Assembly (NCBI GenBank): GCA_030248215.1
Contig: JASANG010003070.1
Location: 1-64,000, forward strand
Length of the DNA: 64,000 bases
Reading direction: 5' to 3'
From: Enoplolaimus lenunculus
Lineage: Eukaryota > Nematoda > Enoplea > Enoplida > Thoracostomopsidae
Below are positions 42,971 to 53,532 of this stretch, one piece after another. Within the stretch, counting starts at the first letter, position 1. Every line of letters begins with the position of its first letter. The position numbers and the translations under genes were made by a program. The notes below the pieces were generated by a model. That model had not been told where the DNA came from. It did not search any database and saw only the letters and a program-made list of their open reading frames with translations.

Positions 42971-44415
42971 AATATTCTCCTCCTGTAAATTCTTGGTTGC
43001 CTTCTAAAACTGGAAGATTTCACATCAACGGTACAAGAAACTTGTGGCCAATCATTGCAATAACACCGGCTCCGTATTCATACAATTTAAACGTTCATTT
43101 GCCTTCAAATGGAACTCCTGGTGAAAGTGGAAATATATTTTATATCGTTCAACCGAATGTTTTGAAATTAAATACTCTTTCATCGACTGTAGTCAAATCA
43201 GGAGGATCAAACCAAGGCCCTATAGCAGTGTTATCGAAAGGAAACCAAGTAGAAGGACGTACTCCTGGCGCGGTATCCAAACAAAGAGTAACTCTGCCGA
43301 ACAGAGTTACTCCTGATTACGATTGGCATATAACCAGGAGCGAAATTATTGGCAGCGAGCCAAATTTTCCCGACGAGGTTGAAATTGATTATGAGCCATG
43401 GTTTGGCAAAAAACCAGATACCAAAGTGTTTCCTGGAGAACCAGATTATGAAATGCAACGGCCCGACAGCAGACCGGAGTCAAACGTTAATGAGAGGCGC
43501 AACTTTCCACCGCCGGCTGTGTTGAACAACAATTTTTGGGTTTTGTCAAATAATTCAAATCAAACCGTTTTACCTTCTCATCACTCAAAATCCAAACGAA
43601 AACGAAAACAAGAAGATATTTCGGCGTCTGGAAACGCTTTTGTCAAAAACACAACTGAACAGGAGTTCACTCTGAATATCGATGCTCCTAATGAATTAAC
43701 AGGAGTCAACTGGGACAGTTTGAACTCTTCAAATATTCAATGGAGACATCCATCAAAAACAGGAGGATCAAACTTAAATCGACGTCAAATGACGATCCGA
43801 TCATCGAATTACAAAATAACAGGTGGGCCACCAGGAGCGGTCCAGATCAATCGTGGATCTCAAAACAGCCAAAAAGCCAACAAATATTTTATTCAAAATC
43901 AAAAACACAAAAATCAAACTGAACTTGACGCAATCGCTTCACGAAATTTGGCAAAAACATCAGTTGAACAAACCGAGAAATCTGTGTCCAAAACGACAAC
44001 AAAAGACAAATTGAACACAAGTTCGATAGCAAATCCCTTTCAACGAGCGCAACAGAAAACTTTCTCACATCCTGGGAACGCTGGGCAACAACCCGGAAGT
44101 AAATCAGCAAACGTTTCAAAAACAATCAAAAACAGTTCAAAAACAATTCACCAATCAGAAACGATATTCACGGTAAAATTCGAACCCGTGACTCCGTCAA
44201 ACAGCGTCGAAACAACAACAGAACAAAATTTGAGGCCAACGTTGAATGAAATACGAACAACGCTTGCAACTTTAGACAAATTTCGACGAAAAAATAAAAC
44301 AAAAACACAACGAAATCAAACTTCAAAGCCGCTTGAAAACACTGCAAAATTAAACAGAAAATTAAAATTGGCAACTCGAACGAACGAAATTTTATCTCCT
44401 CGAAAAGGTTTTTAA
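37154..44415 (+). CDS. Secreted cystine-knot-like protein with giant low-complexity tail
   Basis: Three exons join in phase: 37154-37225 (donor AAT|GTAAGT), 37933-38005 (acceptor TATTTTAG, donor CCAG|GTAAAG) and 39086-44415 (acceptor ATTCCAG, stop TAA). They give about 1,824 residues. Exon 1 is a signal peptide (basic start, core IFLVFTILCCIA). Exon 2 adds a Cys and an N-glycosylation site (NAT). The start of exon 3 has C50-T-W-R-K-R, C73, then C83-L-G-L-C87-ES, a Cys cluster (C117, C123, C126, C131) and C161 in IVEC. This is the C-x-G-x-C layout of C-terminal cystine-knot and DAN/bursicon/glycoprotein-hormone folds, though the closing C-x-C reads C-S-L. The remaining 1,650 residues are disordered: polyQ (near 39810-39845), polyT (42940-42969), many NQNxS words and basic clusters (VRRRRYKQR, KSKRKRKQ) that could be convertase sites. 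An extracellular matrix or signalling role is inferred. The exact family is not known. Confidence 0.72.
38098..38262. repeat. Decayed TTAA-type tRNA-bearing MITE in intron 2
   Basis: CCCATTCTCACATGAATATT at the left, then GGATGCGTTTACTATGACCACTCAG and GGCGCTCGAGT, correspond to parts of the MITEs at 9066 and 57072. The right part is replaced or cut off where the TA-target MITE at 38263 begins. Confidence 0.45.
38263..38486. mobile_element. TA-target foldback MITE in intron 2
   Basis: TA flanks enclose CACTGCAAAAAATGGTGAGT and its inverse ACTCACCATTTTTTGCAGTG. The arms continue with GAGTCAAATTGACTC-type palindromes, so almost the whole 220 bp can fold back on itself. A truncated relative lies at 45100-45290. 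Confidence 0.8.
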
Positions 44416-44426
44416 ATTAATTTTAT

Positions 44427-44432
44427 AATAAA
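44427..44432 (+). terminator. Poly(A) signal of the cystine-knot gene
   Basis: AATAAA 12 bases after the stop codon. Such a short 3' UTR is plausible for a compact nematode-like gene and supports 44415 as the true end of the reading frame. Confidence 0.5.
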
Positions 44433-45099
44433 ACCGTAAAATGTTTATTTTAAACAGCATTTTTGTATTCCGGAAACAATTCCTGCGTAAGCCAATACAG
44501 GATTTAGATTTAAAACATTTATTATAACTGATTCTTCAATTTACACTATTTGTAGCAGTAACAGTGAAAGTTTCATTTCCACCAAGGCGCCCGCGAAATA
44601 AAGTGAATGATGCATTGCGCGAATGCTGTAGCCAGCATTTTTTCGGGAAGATAAACTTCAAATAATCATTTTTCGTTCAAACAAAACGAAAATTTGAATA
44701 TTATATTCACACCAGACTCAGTTTTTTAAATTAAAGCAATTAAATGCGTTTATTAAAAGTCATTTAGCTAAGAATTCGTGTTTGGCAGAAGATAACAGAA
44801 AAATTTTGCACAAAATACGTAAAGCATAATCATCTCATGGTTTGAGATTCGTTGTCATAAACATCATTTATGCTTGCTTGTTTGGTAAAACTGTTGACTT
44901 ACTTTCCCCAAACAGGCTTAGTTTTAGGCTCTTAGATAAATCATACATGAGCCACAATGTTTTTGAAAAGATATAATTAAATCAAAGATGCAGACTAATA
45001 ACAACACAGCCGTCCCCATAGACAGGTTCGTCCACCGAAAATATATTTGTGTGGGACCGAATAATTTATGGGGGGCCCCTATAATTGCAATTCAAGATT

Positions 45100-45290
45100 T
45101 TTCAAAGGGAGTCAAAATTCAACTCCGCCAGAGTCAAATTCGACTCAATGAATCGCTCAGTGAGTGGAATTTGACTACTCAGGCGGAGTCGAATTTGACT
45201 CAGGCGAAGTCGAATTTGACTCCGTTTGTGGAGTCCCGTAGAGCCTATTTCGGAGAAAGTCAATTTGACTCACCATTTTTTGCACTTTAC
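45100..45290. repeat. Truncated TA-target foldback MITE
   Basis: Arrays of GAGTCGAATTTGACTC-type palindromes and the right end GTCAATTTGACTCACCATTT, as in 38263-38486. The left terminus is missing. Confidence 0.6.
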
Positions 45291-45414
45291 AATGCGACAT
45301 CAACGTCTGCCTTGGACAACATTTTGTTAATTCTTGTTAATAAACCTGGGTGGACCAAAACTCAGTGCTATTTTATTAAATAAAAACCCGTCATATGACA
45401 ACGATAGTTTGGAT

Positions 45415-45555
45415 CAGAGTTGGGCATTGGAAAAATTTAACGGAAAAACGGTTTTTTCATTTTTTCGTTTTTTCCGAGGGAGTGGAAAAACGAAAAAAAA
45501 CGCAAAAACCGTTTTTTCGGTCGCTTCAATTTTTTCGGGTAAAAAACCAACCCTG
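45415..45555. mobile_element. Small hAT-type repeat, AAAACG family
   Basis: 141 bp from CAGAGTTGGGCATTGG to AAACCAACCCTG, with CGGTTTTTTC and GGAAAAACG repeats in both arms. The flanking 8-mers GTTTGGAT and AATAGGGT do not match. Confidence 0.5.
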
Positions 45556-45738
45556 AATAGGGTACACAAGAGTGAAATGAGAATATTTAATATGTGATTT
45601 TATATTCTAAAAATTGGTCTGAAAAAACTATTTGAGATGCTCCGAGTAGCGAAATGATGGAAACGAACGAGGTTTTGGAGTCAAGTGTTAAGAAGGCTTC
45701 GGCTCGAAGGAAACTACATAAAAAATTTGGAAACTTAC

Positions 45739-48700
45739 AATTTTCCACGCAAATCGTTCACTTGAATGGTGAGTTCATTAATCTATAAAATATTAATAAT
45801 CGCATTAAAATACTTTCGCTTTGAAAACATATTACCTAAGCCACATCAGGTATGAAACTACAGGAGCAGGGTAGGTTGTAAACCGCTCTGCCCAGCGGAA
45901 ATATTCGCTATCCGCTATCAGCCGCAAAAGTGTTCTACATTGTTGAAATATAAATGTTTTTGTGACAATTTTTCTGCCATTTCACGAAAAATTCCGTTGT
46001 CATAATCTTATTATGTGCCACTCAGTAAATAAACAACAAATACTTTGTGCTTTATTGTAATTTTTTCATTGTTGAATTTGTATATTTCCTTAGAGTTTCA
46101 TGATATCCGCTATTGTAAACTTGACTTCGCTCCAGGCAGTTCAAAATTTACTGAAATCGTTTAAGGAATAAACATACAGCAAAACTGTTCGGTGCAGTTT
46201 GTTTTTGAAATTAAATGCCCACAATTTGTACCTCGAAATCTTTTTGTCGAACATAAAATTCAGTATCGTATTTTGCCGATTCAATTTCAAGCACTTTTCG
46301 GTGGAAATCAAGAAAAATTTGTTTCAATTCATCTGTAAATAAAGCAATAAATAAGGATTGCGCTAATCTCGACGGTCGCTGCCGGACGCTGCGCTGTAAA
46401 ACTTGTGAAAAATCACCGCACACCGGCGCCTGGCTCAGTATAAAGTATAGCGTAACCCTAAGGGTTGCTCTATACTCAACGCGCGTCGTCGTACGGTACT
46501 AAAGTATGACGCAATCGTTACAGTGCAAAAATTACAAGTTATCTTCTACGGTCGTCTGTCTCTGACAAATATTGAAATTCGTAACAGAACAAATTTGACA
46601 AATTTCAGGGTTTTCCCATCGTAAAAAATTGAAAACTGAATTGAGTTAAACGATTAATAAATAATTTTTAGTACACTCTTAATTCCAGTGAGTTGATTTT
46701 AACTCAGAATGAATTCTTGATGCAATTTATTCCGAGTTTATTAATCAACTCACCCTGGGTAATCTCAACTCCGCGTGAGAGTTAACTCAACTCAGAGTGA
46801 GTTAATGGATACTGATATTAATTCAGAACTAACCAACTCGCTAGCTGAATTGATCAATCAACTCAGTGAAATTTACAGTGTAGGTATTCGGCGGTCAAAT
46901 CATATATTCCTTTAAGAGCTTAATGTTGCAGTACCAGAGACGTTGCCGAGATTTCATCCCGGAAAAGTAGTGGCCATTCAAAGAAACGTTTTTGCGGTAA
47001 AACAAACGCGAGAGAAATGAATTTCCTACTCCGACGAGGCATCAGTAGGGTTGTTATATTTCTTACATTTTATAAGTAAAGCTGGAATACTCCACATACA
47101 TATTTCGAGTAACTTTCTTGCATTTGTTAACAATGCTGTCTTAGAACACAAATGTGATTGCTAAGTGGAACGAAAATTTGCATGCAGATTGTTGTGAATT
47201 CGCTAACTTTTGCGCATGACGCAAACCCGGCTAACTAATTTAAAACAATTTCGTATCATAAAACCGACTGAATTCAACGTTTCAAACAATGGAATCAACA
47301 GATTTACAGATACATTTCGTTATTAGTTGAGACAAAAAATGACTTGCTTGTATCAGAAATTGAATCCACATTCGGCAAAGTTGGTATCCGGCTTGACAAA
47401 ATTCGTTGCCTTTCTTGTTCTTTCAACATTTGTTGTTGTTTTAAATCTTCAGCTGCTTTTGCCATCAAAAGTTGCTAAAATAAAACGAGTAAAAATAATT
47501 AAAGTTTTCTGTTCCATAAAAATAAGATTAAATAAATATCAAATTATTTTCAACAATTGAACGCTGGAAAATTGGTTCGGATTGCAGAAACGTGATAAAC
47601 GTAACTTGTCAATGTATAGAACAGGGCCGGAACAGTAGTATAAGCACATTCCTAACACTAAGCTTAAGCCTAAGCAGAAAACAATAAAAAACTTAAACTT
47701 AATCTATTACAACCTGTTCCGGCCCTGTTCTATACATGGGCCACTTAAGTCAAACTTTGGCGTTCCTCGGGCTAGCAATTTGTAGAAAAGATTGTTTAAT
47801 ACGAAAATTGAACAATTTGCTAAATTTCAGCCATCGGTAGCAGTGAAATCAATATTCATCTTATGACTATTCTTTAATAGGAGATCAATAATTATACACA
47901 TTTTGCGTATCTGTTCAAATTAAACCTTAGTTTAAATTATTTAGTCTTTGAAGATTTGTCTGCTGAGTTATAGAATTTTCTATAGGAATGTTCTAAACGA
48001 TGTGGCAAAAATTAATGAAAAACGAAACCCGCAATTTCTTCTTTCGTTCCGGTGTCAAAAATCCTTTTTTGACATTTTTCGCCCTTCCGGCTTCTTCCAA
48101 ACGTCGCCGAACTTCCGCTTTTTTTCGTTCCCGTTCTTCGCGTTTGCGTTCGGCATCCTGAAAGTGGAAACAAATTGGTAAACTGTACAAAACAAGTAAA
48201 AGTATACCTGTATTGGGTTTCGCTACTGTTGAAAAGAAAGCTTTTTAGACATTAAATAAAATAAGAAATGGGGGTAAATTTAGAGTTAATAAATGAGACT
48301 ATTTTAATGGCTTAACATTAGCTTTCGTACTATTTCTTGAATTTTAAATTTTTTAAGGCTGTAAATAATATTAATGTGTATTGCACGTAAAACATCTTAA
48401 TCCAAACGTGCGAGGTGTACACACACAAAAAGTATTTCTGAATTTATTCAGAAACGTGTTTTCTGTGGCAAATCTGAAAAGTTTTGCTGATATTTAAGAC
48501 AATTTTTCTAAAAATAACTGGAAAACGATTATTTTCAGACTTTATTTCAAAATATTTTTTGAAGACATTTCTGTTATAACAGAAATACTTTTCAAGTGCA
48601 CCTTGCTAATCATATTTCTCAAATGTGAGAAATTTTTTCTTAAACATCAGAAATATTATTTTGAGTGTAACCAGACATCCGTTTCAGTTTGCGGTAAAAA

Positions 48701-49378
48701 TAGATATTTGTTTCCGTTTCCATTTCTGTTATAGAAATACCGAAAAATTTGTTATGTTATGCTCAAAATTAATTATAAATTACCTATGTACCTTTCTCGA
48801 AATTTTGCTTACGGAGATGCAGCAAATGTTCGACATGAAGTGAAAATTACGAAATTCATTCAAAATCTTAATAATTTCTGCATCCGCTATTTTTTCTTTA
48901 AAATTTTACAAAACCCGGTGAATATTTGCATGCCTTAAAATTGTGGTGGCAGAAAAATAAAACATCTTGAAACTTTTATACTTCAATATCCGTTTTGCGT
49001 TACCGTTTCCGTTGCCGTTATTTTGATCACTAACCAAATTTCCGTTATTTTTACTATCCGTTTACACCCTGGACTAAATTTTGTATTTGCTTATCTGCAC
49101 GTGAAAAATTATAAGTTTATGTCCCTTTTGTAGAAGATCTGTAGCCAGCTCACCATATAATAAGGGAGCTAATAAATTTTCAGGAGGGGCATACAAGGGT
49201 TCTCGATGACTAGCAAGGATGAAACTTTTCTATGATTGATCCAATCCTTCTAAGGCTGACTGAGCTTCCCTCTGGTCTCCCTCTGGCCATGGACCGTTGC
49301 AGCCAAATCGGCGGTTAATTTTGTGCTTAAACTTTTGAATTTAAAACATACTTGATCTTCCTCGTCACTGTCGCAGTT
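45739..49378 (-). CDS. Troponin I (partial, five exons)
   Basis: Troponin I is the inhibitory subunit of the troponin complex of striated muscle. It binds actin, troponin C and troponin T and blocks myosin at low calcium. Exons in coding order: 49352-49378 (NCDSDEEDQ), 48029-48157 ([32 protein letters not shown]), 47348-47474 ([29 protein letters not shown]), 46232-46332 ([32 protein letters not shown]) and 45739-45782 ([14 protein letters not shown] and the first two bases of the next codon). Acceptors are all good (TTTCCAG, TTTCAG, TTTTAG, TTACAG, TATAG). Donors are GTATGT, GTTTCG, a GCAAGT, GTACAA and GTAAGT. Phases agree throughout only if the third intron uses the GC donor. The start exon and everything after GKF, including the actin-binding inhibitory region, are missing. 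Residues resemble nematode troponin I most closely. Confidence 0.88.
46672..46882. mobile_element. TA-target MITE, GTTGATT family, copy 1
   Basis: From TACACTCTTAATTCCAGTGA to CACTGAAATTTACAGTGTA-like right end (AGTGAAATTTACAGTGTA), rich in GAGTTGATT and AACTCA words. It sits in the troponin I intron 46333-47347. The second copy is 53533-53788. Confidence 0.75.
47612..47737. mobile_element. Short TIR element carrying TTAGGC-like hexamers
   Basis: A 126-bp element with a perfect 24-bp inverted end beginning ATGTATAGAACAGGGCCGG. The centre reads CCTAACACTAAGCTTAAGCC. It is a compact member of the family at 62131-62432 and lies in the troponin I intron 47475-48028. Confidence 0.75.
48411..49071. 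mobile_element. hAT-type MITE, ACGGAA family, interrupted
   Basis: The right end reads CCGTTTACACCCTG, preceded by CCGTTTCCGTTGCCG hexamers. The left end CGAGGTGTA is cut by the TA-target MITE at 48418 and resumes with ACCAGACATCCGTTTCAG. It lies in the troponin I intron 48158-49351. Confidence 0.55.
48418..48669. mobile_element. TA-target MITE, second copy of the 9940 family
   Basis: From TACACACACAAAAAGTATTT to AATATTATTTTGAGTGTA. Inverted ends and interior match 9940-10211 in the opposite orientation. Inserted at a TA in the left end of a hAT-type MITE. Confidence 0.8.
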
Positions 49379-49420
49379 CTGGAAATAAACAAAAAAGTAT
49401 CATTTGTTGAAAATAATCAC

Positions 49421-49570
49421 TGTAGTGACCCAAATAAGACGAGTATGACTGATATTTATTTTGCCACTCCAGAGACCATCACACCTCGCTATTTGGTTCC
49501 GTACAGTTGGTTATTTTTCAATTCGAAGCTCGAACACTACGCTTACCCAGGGCTACACAAACGATAATAC
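49421..49570. repeat. Left part of a TTGACCCGAATAAGAG-type MITE
   Basis: CACTGTAGTGACCCAAATAAGACG and GACTGATATTTATTT match the left ends at 32280 and 58798. The right half is absent, or was lost before the neighbouring piggyBac insertion. Confidence 0.55.
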
Positions 49571-49741
49571 GCGAAAAACTGTTTTGTTTATAAGTTTTAA
49601 CTTGACCCAAGGCTGTCTGACTTTAAAAATAGCTGAAAAAATCATACATTCAAAAAATGTTTTAGTTTATCTAGCAATAGAAAACTACCGTTGAAAGGTA
49701 TTTTCACTGAACAATAACCATTAACCCTCAATGGCCCGACA

Positions 49742-49757
49742 GTCTACATATGTAGAC
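49742..49757. promoter_or_regulatory. Palindrome 1, left end of piggyBac element
   Basis: GTCTACATATGTAGAC, a perfect 16-bp palindrome immediately inside the left terminal repeat. It is probably a transposase-binding site, by analogy with piggyBac subterminal repeats. Confidence 0.6.
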
Positions 49758-49918
49758 ATAACCAGTTCGGCAATTGATTGTTCGGCAGGTGCTATAGTTA
49801 AGAATCTATTGTTTAATTTCCATCGATAATTATTCTGTTATAGTAGTATAAAAAACTTATAGCATTGTGGGAACAAAAGTTTGCTGTACAGTGAGTCATA
49901 TACCTATATAACCCGACC

Positions 49919-49934
49919 GTCTACATATGTAGAC
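49919..49934. promoter_or_regulatory. Palindrome 2, left end of piggyBac element
   Basis: Second identical GTCTACATATGTAGAC, 93 bp upstream of the transposase start codon and preceded by CCCGACC, which echoes the terminal repeat. Confidence 0.6.
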
Positions 49935-50026
49935 AGATGTTGATTTGATCATAGTTTGAGTTTTGACAAGAATTGGAACGTTTTGTTCTTACACACGGTT
50001 TTGTATGGTGAGGTAAAGTCAGGGAA

Positions 50027-51227
50027 ATGTCAGGTTTGCATAAATTATCTTTGACTGAGGTCGTACGACGTGTATTAGAACCAAGTGATTCAGAGACAGA
50101 AGATGACAAACCGGACGACAATAGTTCAAATGACGACTCAGAATCAGTTGAGTTAGGTCAATGCAGTAGTGAAGAGGCTGCTATTTATGAGCAAGATAGT
50201 GATGGTGAATTACAAAAACAATCGGACGCATCTAGTAGTGAGTTGAGCGATATGGACGAGACTTCTAGTGGAAGTAATGTGTTTTTGTCAGCGACGGGTG
50301 TTGAGTGGCATTCTACAACACCGCCTGTCCGTGTGTTAGCTAGAAATATAATTCGCTTTCGCGAAGGCACTGCAGTAAACCCTACAACAGAGTCACAAGC
50401 ATTTTATCACTATATAAACGAGCCCATTTTACATACAATTCAGCGACTCACTAGTAGGCGACTGCGGGCGCGCAATTTTTCAACGCTACCAATGTGTGAG
50501 CTGAAAGCTTGGCTTGGGGTGGTAATCAGAGCTGGTGCAGATCGCGATAACATGTCTCCAGTGCACAGGCACAATAATGGCAAATCGCCGCAGCGTACCT
50601 CCGGTGCTAAAGTCAACAAAAGAACAAGAGGTCTATAGCACCCGATTTTTATGGGACCACAATAACCGCATAATGTTGGCGTCTTATTGTCCAAAGAAAA
50701 ATAAAAATGTGCTATTACTAAGTTCAGTTCATGTGAAAAACGAAGTTTGCACCAGCAGAGAGGACAAAAAACCAGCAGTTATCTTGGATTATAATTTGGG
50801 AAAAGGCGGGGTTGATGAAATGGACTCTTGCATTGATGATTTTACCTGCAAACGCAAAACGAATCGTTATCCTCTAGTCTGCGTTTTCAATATGATTGAT
50901 ATTGCGTTGCACAACGCATTCATTGTCATGAAACTGAACGGATATCAAAAGTCACGCAATGTTTTCATGAAAAAAGTAGCCGAACAACTAGCGCAAGACA
51001 ATATGACCAAACGTTACAGTAGTGAAAAAATTTACGCAAAATCAAAGGATTCATTTATGGCTTACGGGCTGCCTCAAAAGCGAAACGAACCTTCTACATC
51101 TGGTAAACCGACCAAATGTCAGGTCACAAGTTGTCGCAAATCTACGAGATTGAGCTGTTCGTCATGTGGAAAACAAGTGTGCAAGGACCACATGAATCGC
51201 ACCATAACGTGCAACGACTGTGCTTAA
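50027..51227 (+). pseudogene. piggyBac transposase relic (DDE_Tnp_1_7 type)
   Basis: The N-terminal part (ATG at 50027) has an acidic Ser/Asp/Glu-rich stretch, EWHSTTPPVRVLARNIIRF and ELKAWLGVVIRAGADRDN. Around 50575-50582 the reading shifts and about 190-200 residues of the usual near-600 are gone, including the first two catalytic Asp residues. The sequence resumes with RRSVPPVLKSTKEQEVYSTR and SYCPKKNKNVLLLSS. GGVDEMD then carries the third catalytic Asp, and the frame ends in a cysteine-rich finger (CQVTSCRKS, CSSCGKQVCKDH, CNDCA) followed by TAA at 51225-51227. The flanks of the deletion are otherwise well preserved, suggesting a simple internal deletion rather than long decay. Confidence 0.88.
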
Positions 51228-51362
51228 CTGGACAACGCGCCCGCAGTGGGAGGCTGGACGGGGAGCGGGTGGAACTCCGCCAGAACACTAGTTCTGACTG
51301 TCTCAAGCCAGTTAAAGGAGGAGAGCACCCTGAGATAAGCCAAAACTAACGCTAGTTGTGTT

Positions 51363-51378
51363 GTCTACATATGTAGAC
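51363..51378. promoter_or_regulatory. Palindrome 3, right end of piggyBac element
   Basis: Third identical GTCTACATATGTAGAC, 43 bp from the right terminus. Presence at both ends of an otherwise different sequence supports a function in transposition. Confidence 0.6.
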
Positions 51379-51425
51379 CGTTGGGCTGATTAAGGTGAAA
51401 ATTTTGCCGGGCCGTTGAGGGTTAA

Positions 51426-52279
51426 TCACTAAACATTTAGAAATTAATTTTTGAAATCGCAATTAAAAACAAGTTACAGTTGAAAAGAATTTTAAAATAA
51501 TTTCCTAAATGAAATGTAAAATGTGAATCCGTTGACTTAAATGGATCAAACTGTTTGCGTCAGCCATGATTTATGTTTCAAACTTGACAGCCAGTAAAAT
51601 GCTTGAAACAGCAATTGTACTATTGCAATATACCTGTGGGCCACCATATCTTGAGTTAATTTCGGCCGACATGTAATCTTTGAAAACCATATTTCACAAT
51701 TTGTCTGTCATATGAGAATAGAAAATACAAAATCTAAAATACTCAAATTATCGGTAAATGCAATAAATAATTGTATTTGTCTTGCAACTGGACCTAATAC
51801 TTCAAACTTTCCGTTTGCCAAGTCAGGTCAACAACGCCAGCGGCATTTAATTTTAAGCAGAGAAAAAGTTTACTTATTGTCAACCTTTCACCAGCTGAAA
51901 ACTGGCAAATTTATAGTTGTCTCCCCTATTTGAATGTAAGGGTTCCGCAGACTAAACGTACCCTGGCAAAAAAAATTCTGTTTCTATATATGATTCCCGC
52001 ATAATTGAAGTAGATTAACAGTATTGTGAATAGATCGCTTATAATATATCCCACACAAGCGTTATTCTCTACAGTTATTTATGTTTAGAAATTGCATTTT
52101 TATTGCGATTGGTTCGCTTCGCTGTTATGCAGGTCTAACATGCTTGTCCTAGTGCATATGCAAATGATTGTATTCGTATACTGCAATCACTATTTGCGTT
52201 AAAGGTAACGTAGCGCCGAACACAACAATTTTTAGCTGTGCCGACGTCCCACACATCAAATATAACAAAATTACGTCCT
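51426..52279. other. Upstream of troponin I, no exon assigned
   Basis: The initiating exon of troponin I could lie here or further right on the minus strand. No ATG exon with convincing splice site was identified. Confidence 0.3.
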
Positions 52280-52545
52280 TGTCAATTTTGATAGGAACCA
52301 GGACTTCTGACCTTTCTACTAAACAGATGGAAAAACAGTGCCTCCGGAACTTGGAACGAACTCTCAGCTTACGGATTCTTAAGCGAATACTCTACCACTG
52401 CGCCCACGCAACCCGCCTCTTCAACTACCTTTTCCATCGACTATATGTGTCGACTGTATGCTGGCAGTAAGCATACATACAGAGCAGTACATTATATTGC
52501 ATGTGCACATAACGGACAAGCATATCTTATGCTGGCCTATTGCCT
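52280..52545 (-). mobile_element. Terminal repeat of the TRIM-like element, minus strand
   Basis: On the minus strand it ends GGTTCCTATCAAAATTGACA. It includes the tRNA-like GGGTTGCGTGGGCGCAGTGG and GAGAGTTCG, the GTCGACACATATAGTCGA palindrome and the ACATGCAATATAATG leader words. The 5' end is decayed and no target duplication is evident. Fossil solo copy. Confidence 0.6.
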
Positions 52546-53532
52546 TTGTAATCCAACGAGACATCGTGTTGTTAACCACGCCTGTTGTCTGTTTTGCAGA
52601 GGCCTTATTCAAGAGAATAATTTATTTATTAATAATCAAATTGAGCCCATTTTGTGTACTTCTAGAGATTCGGTGTTTTAGGGCATCTGGCGGTTTTAAA
52701 ATGATCTGAATTTTGGACTACTTTTCTGCGAGACTGACCAAAACATTAAAGTCAATCGGAGTGAATGTCCCTGAGGGAGCGAGGCCCACCCTAAGATGGA
52801 TAGGGGGTGTTCGACGCCCTCTCGAAGAGACACTTTGCCGCCCCGTCGTTGAGAATTGTTTTAGCGTCACTAGCCATATAAGTCCATCGGTGGCACAATG
52901 CTTTTCCGCGCAGCGCCGTTCTTAACCGCCCGTTTCCGTCGTTTCTAGCATAAAGAGCTGACTACAAGCAGTGCGCATTTGGTTTGCTATCTTTTAACAA
53001 ATTATCATCAAAAAAACAGCGGCAGCTTTTTCAAATTTACCAGCAAAAACGAATAAAAATTAAATTTGCGAATAAAAATGTTTGAAAATTCAAAAAATAA
53101 AAAATAACACAAATGTTCGCTTGAGAGTTTTGTGTCACTTTTGTACAAGAGTTTACTCAATGTTGCAATGCTTTTAGCAGATTGTCAAACACAGTTTTCA
53201 ACAACGCGACGTTTGATAGCATTCAGGCATCTCAAAACGAGAACTTTACTAAATAGTTTCAGCGCATTCTGAAGTACAGCCGTTGTGCTAAACTTGTAAC
53301 CGCCGCATAATTTTTACTGCTACACGGCTGACTTGTTTGCTACTCAGATTCAATTACACACACAATGCCACCATTACAGCAAAGGCGAGGCAGGGTTTTG
53401 GCATATTCTGAATGAACTGTTTAGCCGTAAGTTGAAAATTTTGGGGGTGAAACAACGATGAAAATATTGGTAAGTCTACAGATCCATGCTCTGATCTTGT
53501 ACAGGGTCAATGTCTGACAACCAGGGTAAGCG
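52546..53532. other. Intergenic, no gene recognised
   Basis: 52780-52920 is GC-richer (GAGGCCCACCCTAAGATGGA, GCCGCCCCGTCGTTGAG) but its 70-codon frame has no known domain. No repeat ends identified. Confidence 0.3.

Larger units (their letters stand above)
44433..45738. other. Region between two gene 3' ends, with repeats
   Basis: The plus-strand cystine-knot gene and minus-strand troponin I converge here. The interval holds a relative of the 33200 repeat (45020-45100), a truncated foldback MITE (45100-45290) and a small hAT-type repeat (45415-45555). The missing 3' exon of troponin I was searched for by eye and not found. Confidence 0.4.
49721..51425 (+). mobile_element. piggyBac-type DNA transposon, internally deleted
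   Basis: TTAA at 49721-49724 and 51422-51425 flank inverted ends: left CCCTCAATGGCCCGAC, right in reverse CCCTCAACGGCCCGGC. TTAA target and CCC ends define the superfamily. Three perfect copies of the 16-bp palindrome GTCTACATATGTAGAC lie subterminally (two left, one right). The transposase gene inside lacks its middle third, so this copy could move only with transposase from elsewhere. It lies 343 bp upstream of the first recognised troponin I exon, in the opposite orientation. Confidence 0.92.

Noticed and set aside
45690-45713. Direct continuation of troponin I after the 45739 donor
   Set aside because: The intron would be 25 bp, too short to splice, and the tail read (SFEPKPS then stop) does not resemble the family.
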